Assembly (NCBI GenBank): GCA_937894795.1
Contig: CALCQV010000009.1
Span: forward strand, 1 to 11,490
DNA from: an uncultured Bacteroidales bacterium
GTDB lineage: Bacteria; Bacteroidota; Bacteroidia; Bacteroidales; Lentimicrobiaceae
DNA: 11,490 nucleotides
Direction of reading: 5' to 3'
Shown here: positions 1-7,518 of the stretch, piece by piece
How positions within the stretch are numbered: the first letter of the stretch is position 1
How the letters are laid out: each line of letters begins with the position of its first letter
Made by a program: the position numbers and the translations under genes
The notes under the pieces: generated by a model
What the model saw: the letters and a program-made list of their open reading frames with translations, nothing else
Databases searched by the model: none
Told to the model about the DNA's origin: nothing

Positions 1-333
1 AACCACTATAGGTTCAGCAAGATAATCGGCGGCTGAATCTGAAATATCAGGCCTTGGCACAATAACCTTGCGTGCCTCGAAGGTCATTTTACGCGATGAT
101 TTTCCAATATTTGTAATCTCACCGGTAGCTTCAATGAAATCACCGGCATAAACAGGTGCCATGAACTCAACCATATCATAAGCTTTGAAGAGGCCTTCAT
201 CGCCATCATTCCTGATCAACAATTCAGTTGCAACATCACCAAAGAGCTGAAGCATTTTAGCCCCATCAACAAGATTTCCTCCATAATGAGCATCGTGTGA
301 ACTCATGCGAAGTCTGATAAGTACTTTTTCCAT
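1..333 (-). CDS. kal: Mirror copy: kal-like 3-aminobutyryl-CoA ammonia-lyase, 3'-truncated
   Basis: This is the exact - strand twin of 11158-11490, with its start codon at 331-333 and reading off the left end of the window after 111 codons. Both copies are cut at the same codon (GTT, Val111). Either the sequence ends there in both arms, or the window was cut symmetrically and the palindrome continues beyond it. The window itself cannot tell these apart. Confidence 0.78.
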   Translation of the reverse strand, partial: MEKVLIRLRMSSHDAHYGGNLVDGAKMLQLFGDVATELLIRNDGDEGLFKAYDMVEFMAPVYAGDFIEATGEITNIGKSSRKMTFEARKVIVPRPDISDSAADYLAEPIVV

Positions 334-469
334 TTTATTTTTTTATTAATAGTAACTGGTAAACAGCGACTAGTGTTATTTATATGTAAATTCTTTTCTA
401 TCACAATCTAATTCCTGAGCTCCTCTTCCGTTCAGAAGATCCGGTAAAGGTGAGATACCCTTTGAAAGC

Positions 470-500
470 CAAAATTAATCAGATTTTTCTGAAGCTACAA
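470..500 (-). promoter_or_regulatory. Mirror copy of the kal-like gene promoter
   Basis: On the + strand the -7 element reads CAAAATTA at 470-477 and the -33 reads CAA at 498-500. It is the twin of 10991-11021, reading toward the gene at 1-333. Confidence 0.5.
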
Positions 501-567
501 GTAAAATGCGGAAGAGTTGCGGTAATATTAACGGATATAGACGGTTGGTAATTAGCGACTAATGCCG

Positions 568-1548
568 TTAACTCACGCCGCTTATATCAGTAACTTCCTC
601 CTTGATACGATAGCCGCCAAGTTTGCCTGAAAGCTTAATATTAAGCACCAAACGTCTGAACCAAACGGCAATGATGGCTACAACTACCCTGGGCCATATT
701 AGCCAATGGAGTGTGTATCCTAAAGTGAGAAATAAAAGGGGGTCTTCAAGTTGGGAGTGTGAAATGGCAATGTGATGATTCAACAAATCAGCATCTTCAC
801 CGGTCATGCGTTTTTTCTCCCGCTGATCGATCATAATGGCTGAACCATAAGCCAGGCCCACAATATTGGCTACCACCCACGAGAATGTTGTACTCCGGGG
901 TAATCCCATCAGTTTCATGAATGGTGCCAGCGGCTTTTCAAATACCCGTATCAAACCGAACTCCTCAAGCAACTGCTGCAGGAAAAGCAAGATATTGACC
1001 AGAATGAATATTTTAAGAACGGTAACGCTTACAGAGCTGAACCATCCATAGACAGCATCAATAAATGGAATTTGTACCGGATTGTACACTTTATCCACTC
1101 CCGAGTAGCTACCGGGCATTACCATATTCAGGATGAGGGCAACTGCCACACTGCCAAGTATTCTGACAAGATTAATGCCTATGGCTGATGATCCGGTGCG
1201 CTTCATAACCGCCGTTTCAATGATGAAACCGTGCGAAACCAGGCACATAGTGGCAAGTATGATCCCTTCACGCAAGGGCAGTTCAAGCATGGTAAGAATG
1301 GCTACTACCGAATAAATGTTGGTGAACATGCTGGTGATGAGTACTATGGCTGACACACCCGGCAGTCCGAGGTGTTTGAACCATGGTCCGGCAACACCGG
1401 CAATGGCTGCCAGAATGCCGAAATAATCCATCAACATCACGGCAAAGGTAACGGGCACAGTGATCTTGATGAGCCACCAGGCGGTTTTTAGGCCTTTCGG
1501 TGCAGATCGTTTGAAGCTGTTAATGATGCCGTTAAGTAGGCGTGACAT
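568..1548 (-). CDS. Mirror copy: nucleoside-recognition (Gate) domain membrane protein
   Basis: This is the exact - strand twin of 9943-10923, with its start codon at 1546-1548 and stop at 568-570. It has the same seven or so membrane segments and the same paired Ser-His...Glu signatures in the two halves. The twin of the -7 promoter element lies at 1568-1575. Its orientation relative to the kal-like gene (1-333) is the same as in the other arm, so gene order within an arm is probably genuine even though the duplication is not. Confidence 0.8.
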   Translation of the reverse strand: MSRLLNGIINSFKRSAPKGLKTAWWLIKITVPVTFAVMLMDYFGILAAIAGVAGPWFKHLGLPGVSAIVLITSMFTNIYSVVAILTMLELPLREGIILATMCLVSHGFIIETAVMKRTGSSAIGINLVRILGSVAVALILNMVMPGSYSGVDKVYNPVQIPFIDAVYGWFSSVSVTVLKIFILVNILLFLQQLLEEFGLIRVFEKPLAPFMKLMGLPRSTTFSWVVANIVGLAYGSAIMIDQREKKRMTGEDADLLNHHIAISHSQLEDPLLFLTLGYTLHWLIWPRVVVAIIAVWFRRLVLNIKLSGKLGGYRIKEEVTDISGVS

Positions 1549-1567
1549 AGATTTTCATTTGCCGGGG

Positions 1568-1601
1568 CAAAGATAAGAAATTGGCTTTAGAAAATCATCA
1601 A
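1568..1601 (-). promoter_or_regulatory. Mirror copy of the Gate-domain gene promoter
   Basis: The -7 element appears as CAAAGATA at 1568-1575 on the + strand and the -33 candidate as CAA at 1599-1601. It is the palindromic twin of 9890-9923, reading toward the gene at 568-1548. Confidence 0.5.
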
Positions 1602-1846
1602 GACCAAAGCAACCAGTGCCGGCATTTCGAAAAATAAGGGATTGTTATAAGTCATAGCTGTGATTCATTTTAACCCGCTGTATAGCTACCTTGTATCCAC
1701 TAATTATCCACTATATATAAATAACAAGGTGACTAGTAAGAAGATAGTAAGAGAATAGTTAGTGTGTAGTTGCTGAAGCTAAAAGAATACAAACCCCAAC
1801 CAAACGTTTTATTGTTTGCCCTCGTCAATGATTGACTTGGCTTTGA

Positions 1847-1886
1847 GCAGATTTAACAACGTTGAACGATGTTGAACAGCGTTGAA
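1847..1886 (-). repeat. Mirror copy of the TTCAAC 10-bp-period array
   Basis: On the + strand this reads as GTTGAA cores with 10-base spacing. It is the palindromic twin of 9605-9644, located in the intergenic stretch 1549-1911. Confidence 0.72.
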
Positions 1887-1911
1887 GCATCCAGTCAGCT
1901 AAAGGCTTTGC

Positions 1912-3972
1912 TTACATTTTCACCAATTTCTTCGTTTCTATCTGGGAGGCTGTTTTAATACGCAGGTAATAAATACCGGGCGACAATTTGCTTATATCCA
2001 GTCTGATCTTAGGATTAACGATTTCATGTGATGATATTAATGCACCGCTTGAATTGAATAGCATTACCTGTGCAGGGTGCATTGAATTGATATTATGGTT
2101 TGCTGACAAGGTAATTTCGTACATTGCAGGGTTGGGATATAATGTATATGCAGATCCCGGTTTCTCAAGGGCAGTTGCCGGAACAGCTCCGGCATTGGAG
2201 GTTTTCATGATTTTTCCATAAGAGCCTGCAAGGTAACCTGTGCTGCTGTTGGTAAACCAGATGGCGTCATGGAATCCGGTCATGTATTCAAGTTTTGTCC
2301 ACGAATTGCCGCCATCAGCTGTCTGGAAAAAGCCGCTGCCGTCGCAGCCCAGGAATCCCTTGTATTGATCGATAAACCAGATAGAAATGATGGTGTGATA
2401 GCTTGTTTCTGAAAAGACCTGTTCACTCCAGGTAATGCCGCCATCGGCTGTCTTATAGACCTTTCCACCGAAACCTCCCGCATAACCAACTTCATCTGTT
2501 GGAAAGAATATGGAGAGCAGCAACACATATTCAGTATTGCTCAGCACTGTTTCTGTCCAGTCAATTCCACCATTTGTGGTCTTGAGTATGGAGGTTTCAA
2601 GTGCCACATAGCCGGTATCGGGGTTCACAAAGAAAATTGAACGGGGCCAATGAAGGTCATCCTGATAAAGCAGGTTCCATGAAGTTCCACCGTCAGTTGT
2701 TTTATAGATAAGTCCGTCGCCTTCGCCAATAAGATACCCGATATCAGCATTGACGAAGAATATTTCAGTCATCCAACCAGGGAACACTATAAGCAGCTTA
2801 TTCCATGTCATTCCCCCATCAGCTGTGGTATAAAGCGATGAATCACCTGACACAAATCCTTCGGTATCAGATGTGAACCAGACCCCATTGAGGCGTTGGA
2901 ATGGGCCTTGAGGCAACAATTGCCAGTTTTCACCGGCATCATCCGTTTTTACAATTTCTCCCATATAGCCAATGGCATAACCTGTTGCAGTTGAGGGAAA
3001 ATGGATATCAACAAAATCGGCATAGGTTACTGAGGAGGTATAATTGGAAGAGGTAACACCGGCGTTGGTTGATTTGAGCAACCGGCCCATTCCACCGGTT
3101 CCAATGACTGTATTATCATCAACGAAAGCATACGATTCAATATCGTCCATTCCTACAGGAAACCATGAGCTCCCGGCATTGGTTGTCTTGACAAGGTGTC
3201 CGGTACCAAGAAACTCACTGGCAATGGCGAATCCTGTGGTTTCATCAATAAATTTCATTTCCCTGACTTCCGAATAGCAGTTCATGGAAGTCCATGAAAT
3301 CCCTCCATTTACAGTTCGCATAAAGAAGCCATCATCACCTGCAATAAATCCATGGCTGGCATCCACAAAATACACATCATTCAAATCCATCATAGTTGGA
3401 TCGGTATGAGAATCCCAGGTATCGCCTCCGTCAATTGTCTGATAATAACGGCCGAGTCTTGAAGTGGCAAATCCAACAAAATCATTGACAAAGTAAATTG
3501 ATGTAATTTCCATATAGAGGTTAATGAAAGCCCTATCCCATGTTATTCCACCATCCGTAGTTCGAAGAAGATTACCATGGTCGGCAGCAATGAAGCCGGT
3601 ATATTCATTCAGGAAGAAGATATCATAGATTCTTTCAAGGGTATCGGTTTCAAGCATTTGCCATGAAAAGCCTCCATCAGTTGTTTTGAGCATAAGAGCA
3701 TCGATGGTAGAAGCGTATCCAACAGTTTCACTGGTAAAGCAGAGGAATTGGAAATCAGCAAAGGTGCCCGTGGGAATAAACTCCCAGCTTTCACCGGCAT
3801 CAATAGTTTTCAATAAGGTTCCCTTTTCCCCGATCACATAGCCGGTAGTCTCGTTAATGAAATCAACATCAAACAGCACATACCCTGTTGGTTTGGGATT
3901 AGACCAGTTCCATTGAGAAAAGGCGAAACAGGTGATGGTTGAAAGCAGAATAGTAAAGATTGCTTTTTTCAT
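1912..3972 (-). CDS. Mirror copy: 686-aa T9SS-exported double beta-propeller protein
   Basis: This is the exact twin of 7519-9579 on the - strand. It has the same signal peptide (start codon at 3970-3972), the same 14 blade motifs with motifs 7 and 14 lacking Trp, and the same sorting domain ending KKLVKM. Its 42-base gap to the truncated paralogue (3973-4014) is also mirrored. Zero divergence over more than 2 kb, including synonymous sites and intergenic bases, means this is not an evolved duplicate. It is either the same molecule copied back on itself or an assembly error. Confidence 0.9.
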   Translation of the reverse strand: MKKAIFTILLSTITCFAFSQWNWSNPKPTGYVLFDVDFINETTGYVIGEKGTLLKTIDAGESWEFIPTGTFADFQFLCFTSETVGYASTIDALMLKTTDGGFSWQMLETDTLERIYDIFFLNEYTGFIAADHGNLLRTTDGGITWDRAFINLYMEITSIYFVNDFVGFATSRLGRYYQTIDGGDTWDSHTDPTMMDLNDVYFVDASHGFIAGDDGFFMRTVNGGISWTSMNCYSEVREMKFIDETTGFAIASEFLGTGHLVKTTNAGSSWFPVGMDDIESYAFVDDNTVIGTGGMGRLLKSTNAGVTSSNYTSSVTYADFVDIHFPSTATGYAIGYMGEIVKTDDAGENWQLLPQGPFQRLNGVWFTSDTEGFVSGDSSLYTTADGGMTWNKLLIVFPGWMTEIFFVNADIGYLIGEGDGLIYKTTDGGTSWNLLYQDDLHWPRSIFFVNPDTGYVALETSILKTTNGGIDWTETVLSNTEYVLLLSIFFPTDEVGYAGGFGGKVYKTADGGITWSEQVFSETSYHTIISIWFIDQYKGFLGCDGSGFFQTADGGNSWTKLEYMTGFHDAIWFTNSSTGYLAGSYGKIMKTSNAGAVPATALEKPGSAYTLYPNPAMYEITLSANHNINSMHPAQVMLFNSSGALISSHEIVNPKIRLDISKLSPGIYYLRIKTASQIETKKLVKM

Positions 3973-4014
3973 GATAACCTTGTATAAACTTGTTTATAAG
4001 AATGCTTATTAAGA

Positions 4015-5745
4015 TTATAAAAGCACCAGTTTCTTTACTTCAGTGCCTTTCAAAGTATTTATCCTGATAAAGTACAAGCCTGCAGTAAATGATGATGTAT
4101 TGATTTTAATGGTCTTTTCGCCATGGTTTTGATCGAATACACATGAACCACTGCTATTATATATTGCTACATTGACTTCACTTGTAATCGTGTTGGAAGT
4201 TAATGTCACTTCATTGGTAGCCGGATTTGGGAAGAGGGTAAATTGAGAAGCCGGAGTATCGGGAGATAAAACCGGAACGGCACCGGCATTGTTGGTTTTC
4301 AGAATAGTTCCTGCTGAGCCTGCTAGGTATCCTGTTTGGTTGTCAGTGAACCATATTTTTGGACTGGTGGTAATATAACCCAGCATGACCCAGGTTGCTC
4401 CGCCATCATTTGTCTGAAAGAGGTTGCCGGAAGACATATACCCGGTTGTTTCTGATGTAAAGAAGAGTGAAGTAACAGGATAAAACCTGGATGTATCACT
4501 CAAGTCGGTCCATGTTTCTCCGCCATCGGTTGTCCTGTAAAGTTTTGAAAATAAACTCCCGACAAAGCCAGTATTTGCATTGACAAAGGATATGCTATAG
4601 AATAAATTCTCCGGATCAAAATCATTAAATTCAGTCCATGTTTGGCCTCCGTCAACTGTCTTTATCACACTATGGTCTGATGCAACATAGCCGGTATCGG
4701 GGTCAAGGAAATGTATAGCCCTTGGCCATGAAAGACTATTTTCATAAATGACATTCCAGGAAAGACCTTCATCATCAGTACGGAGTATGAGACCATCTGA
4801 TTCGCCGCTGATGAATCCGGTATTCTGGTTCACAAACATTATTTCTTTAAAATAGACATCCGGGTGCATCAAGGCCATTTCATTCCATGTGCTACCACCG
4901 TCAGTTGATTTGTAAGCGCTGTTTCCGGTAGCAATATATCCGGTTGTAGCGTCAGTAAACCAGACAGAAAGTATGCGTTCAAACTGGCCTGATGAAATAA
5001 CTGACCAGCTACTGCCGGCATCGGTGGTTTTAACAATTTCACCTTCCCATGTAACAGCGTAACCAGTGGATTGTGTGGGGAAATGGATATCGTTGAAATT
5101 GTCATAAGTTACCGAAGGATTAAAATTTTCGGAGGTAGCGCCCTGATCAGTTGATTTAAATAGCCTTCCTATTGAGCCGGTGCCAAAAACAGTATTTTCA
5201 TTGATAAAGTCGAAGCTCCAAATGTTATCCATCCCTACAGATGTCCAGGTTGTTCCTGCGTTTGTGGTTTTTACAAGGCTTGAACCAGATATAGCATAAC
5301 CGGTCATGCCATTTATAAAATTCATTTCTTTCAGGTTATAATTGCTCCCTGTGGAAGTCCAGTTCATTCCGCCATTGATAGTGCGCATGCTGTATCCCTG
5401 TTCTCCTGCAACAAAGCCGGTATTATTATCGAGGAAGAACACATCTTTCATTTCCAGCATGTTCTGGTTTACAGAAGCAGTCCAGGTTAGTCCTCCGTTG
5501 GTGCTCTTCATCACTGTTCCCATACTGCATGCAGCATAGCCGGTAGTTTCGGAAGGGAACCATATAGAGTTCACAAATTTGTTGTCAGGAATCAGTGCTT
5601 TTGTCCATGTGACTCCGCCATCTGTAGTCTTTAGCAGGGAGCCGACGGCACCACTCAGGAATCCCATATTTTCATTGATAAAGAACATGTCAGAAAAGGA
5701 TGTTTCTGCGCCTGTTTCAATATCTAACCATGTTTCTCCTCCATC
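4015..5745 (-). CDS. Mirror copy: truncated T9SS-exported beta-propeller protein
   Basis: This is the reverse-complement twin of the gene at 5746-7476, identical in every residue, with its stop codon at 4015-4017. It runs away from the axis on the - strand, and its 5' end is the axis itself; the first internal Met is at 5688. It lacks the signal peptide and first blade motif, and keeps the later blade motifs and the T9SS sorting domain at its C-terminus (FPNPA, then KKLVLL). The identical cut point in both copies is what a fold-back junction produces. Two independent truncations at the same base are not credible. Treat it as the same gene seen twice and not as a second paralogue. Confidence 0.88.
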   Translation of the reverse strand, partial: DGGETWLDIETGAETSFSDMFFINENMGFLSGAVGSLLKTTDGGVTWTKALIPDNKFVNSIWFPSETTGYAACSMGTVMKSTNGGLTWTASVNQNMLEMKDVFFLDNNTGFVAGEQGYSMRTINGGMNWTSTGSNYNLKEMNFINGMTGYAISGSSLVKTTNAGTTWTSVGMDNIWSFDFINENTVFGTGSIGRLFKSTDQGATSENFNPSVTYDNFNDIHFPTQSTGYAVTWEGEIVKTTDAGSSWSVISSGQFERILSVWFTDATTGYIATGNSAYKSTDGGSTWNEMALMHPDVYFKEIMFVNQNTGFISGESDGLILRTDDEGLSWNVIYENSLSWPRAIHFLDPDTGYVASDHSVIKTVDGGQTWTEFNDFDPENLFYSISFVNANTGFVGSLFSKLYRTTDGGETWTDLSDTSRFYPVTSLFFTSETTGYMSSGNLFQTNDGGATWVMLGYITTSPKIWFTDNQTGYLAGSAGTILKTNNAGAVPVLSPDTPASQFTLFPNPATNEVTLTSNTITSEVNVAIYNSSGSCVFDQNHGEKTIKINTSSFTAGLYFIRINTLKGTEVKKLVLL

Positions 5746-5754
5746 GATGGAGGA
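5737..5754. other. Palindrome axis / chimeric junction inside a propeller blade motif
   Basis: The 18 bases centred on ATC|GAT form the tip of the inverted repeat. Read on + from the axis, the codons are D-G-G-E-T-W, the end of a blade motif. The next motif follows exactly 41 residues later, as it does in the intact paralogue. Read upstream of the axis, the frame gives P-C-F-S-S-I and then meets TAA at 5725-5727, which is not propeller sequence. Isoleucine before the Asp fits the family (T-I-D-G-G occurs in the paralogue), but the family has Thr before it where the frame gives Ser. Native sequence thus probably ends within a few bases left of the axis. A short natural palindrome around ATCGAT is a plausible fold-back seed. 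Confidence 0.85.
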
Positions 5755-7476
5755 GAAACATGGTTAGATATTGAAACAGGCGCAGAAACATCCTTTTCTG
5801 ACATGTTCTTTATCAATGAAAATATGGGATTCCTGAGTGGTGCCGTCGGCTCCCTGCTAAAGACTACAGATGGCGGAGTCACATGGACAAAAGCACTGAT
5901 TCCTGACAACAAATTTGTGAACTCTATATGGTTCCCTTCCGAAACTACCGGCTATGCTGCATGCAGTATGGGAACAGTGATGAAGAGCACCAACGGAGGA
6001 CTAACCTGGACTGCTTCTGTAAACCAGAACATGCTGGAAATGAAAGATGTGTTCTTCCTCGATAATAATACCGGCTTTGTTGCAGGAGAACAGGGATACA
6101 GCATGCGCACTATCAATGGCGGAATGAACTGGACTTCCACAGGGAGCAATTATAACCTGAAAGAAATGAATTTTATAAATGGCATGACCGGTTATGCTAT
6201 ATCTGGTTCAAGCCTTGTAAAAACCACAAACGCAGGAACAACCTGGACATCTGTAGGGATGGATAACATTTGGAGCTTCGACTTTATCAATGAAAATACT
6301 GTTTTTGGCACCGGCTCAATAGGAAGGCTATTTAAATCAACTGATCAGGGCGCTACCTCCGAAAATTTTAATCCTTCGGTAACTTATGACAATTTCAACG
6401 ATATCCATTTCCCCACACAATCCACTGGTTACGCTGTTACATGGGAAGGTGAAATTGTTAAAACCACCGATGCCGGCAGTAGCTGGTCAGTTATTTCATC
6501 AGGCCAGTTTGAACGCATACTTTCTGTCTGGTTTACTGACGCTACAACCGGATATATTGCTACCGGAAACAGCGCTTACAAATCAACTGACGGTGGTAGC
6601 ACATGGAATGAAATGGCCTTGATGCACCCGGATGTCTATTTTAAAGAAATAATGTTTGTGAACCAGAATACCGGATTCATCAGCGGCGAATCAGATGGTC
6701 TCATACTCCGTACTGATGATGAAGGTCTTTCCTGGAATGTCATTTATGAAAATAGTCTTTCATGGCCAAGGGCTATACATTTCCTTGACCCCGATACCGG
6801 CTATGTTGCATCAGACCATAGTGTGATAAAGACAGTTGACGGAGGCCAAACATGGACTGAATTTAATGATTTTGATCCGGAGAATTTATTCTATAGCATA
6901 TCCTTTGTCAATGCAAATACTGGCTTTGTCGGGAGTTTATTTTCAAAACTTTACAGGACAACCGATGGCGGAGAAACATGGACCGACTTGAGTGATACAT
7001 CCAGGTTTTATCCTGTTACTTCACTCTTCTTTACATCAGAAACAACCGGGTATATGTCTTCCGGCAACCTCTTTCAGACAAATGATGGCGGAGCAACCTG
7101 GGTCATGCTGGGTTATATTACCACCAGTCCAAAAATATGGTTCACTGACAACCAAACAGGATACCTAGCAGGCTCAGCAGGAACTATTCTGAAAACCAAC
7201 AATGCCGGTGCCGTTCCGGTTTTATCTCCCGATACTCCGGCTTCTCAATTTACCCTCTTCCCAAATCCGGCTACCAATGAAGTGACATTAACTTCCAACA
7301 CGATTACAAGTGAAGTCAATGTAGCAATATATAATAGCAGTGGTTCATGTGTATTCGATCAAAACCATGGCGAAAAGACCATTAAAATCAATACATCATC
7401 ATTTACTGCAGGCTTGTACTTTATCAGGATAAATACTTTGAAAGGCACTGAAGTAAAGAAACTGGTGCTTTTATAA
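5746..7476 (+). CDS. T9SS-exported Ycf48/BNR-like beta-propeller protein, 5'-truncated at the axis
   Basis: This is the C-terminal 576 residues of a secreted repeat protein. The frame is open from the axis and the first Met is at 5803, but that Met is internal: codons 5746-5802 (DGGETWLDIETG...) are typical family sequence. Counting from that Met, blade motifs T-x-D/N-G/A-G-x-T/S-W lie at residues 21, 62, 103, 141, 179 (degenerate STDQGATS), 221, 261, 304, 344, 387, about 426 and 465 (degenerate TNNAGAVP). One more sits at the axis. A T9SS type A sorting domain covers about 481-557, with FPNPA near its start, G-L-Y-F-I-R-I, and KKLVLL at the end. Alignment with the intact downstream paralogue places the axis at its residue 99, so the signal peptide and first blade motif (about 98 residues) are missing. 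Its fold and export route are well supported; its ligand or function is unknown. Confidence 0.9.
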   Translation, partial: DGGETWLDIETGAETSFSDMFFINENMGFLSGAVGSLLKTTDGGVTWTKALIPDNKFVNSIWFPSETTGYAACSMGTVMKSTNGGLTWTASVNQNMLEMKDVFFLDNNTGFVAGEQGYSMRTINGGMNWTSTGSNYNLKEMNFINGMTGYAISGSSLVKTTNAGTTWTSVGMDNIWSFDFINENTVFGTGSIGRLFKSTDQGATSENFNPSVTYDNFNDIHFPTQSTGYAVTWEGEIVKTTDAGSSWSVISSGQFERILSVWFTDATTGYIATGNSAYKSTDGGSTWNEMALMHPDVYFKEIMFVNQNTGFISGESDGLILRTDDEGLSWNVIYENSLSWPRAIHFLDPDTGYVASDHSVIKTVDGGQTWTEFNDFDPENLFYSISFVNANTGFVGSLFSKLYRTTDGGETWTDLSDTSRFYPVTSLFFTSETTGYMSSGNLFQTNDGGATWVMLGYITTSPKIWFTDNQTGYLAGSAGTILKTNNAGAVPVLSPDTPASQFTLFPNPATNEVTLTSNTITSEVNVAIYNSSGSCVFDQNHGEKTIKINTSSFTAGLYFIRINTLKGTEVKKLVLL

Positions 7477-7492
7477 TCTTAATAAGCATTCT

Positions 7493-7508
7493 TATAAACA
7501 AGTTTATA
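7493..7508. repeat. 16-base perfect palindrome-type element between the propeller genes
   Basis: TATAAAC, two A bases, then GTTTATA lie in the 42-base gap between the two paralogues, 10 bases before the start codon of the second. The two-base loop is too tight for a good RNA hairpin, so a DNA-binding site or chance AT-rich symmetry is more likely. The mirror copy is at 3983-3998. Confidence 0.35.
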
Positions 7509-7518
7509 CAAGGTTATC

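Noticed and set aside
5579..5912. Two short frames crossing the axis in opposite directions (5579-5767 + and 5724-5912 -)
   Set aside because: They are antisense shadows of the propeller gene joined through the artificial junction. They are identical to each other, with no family resemblance.
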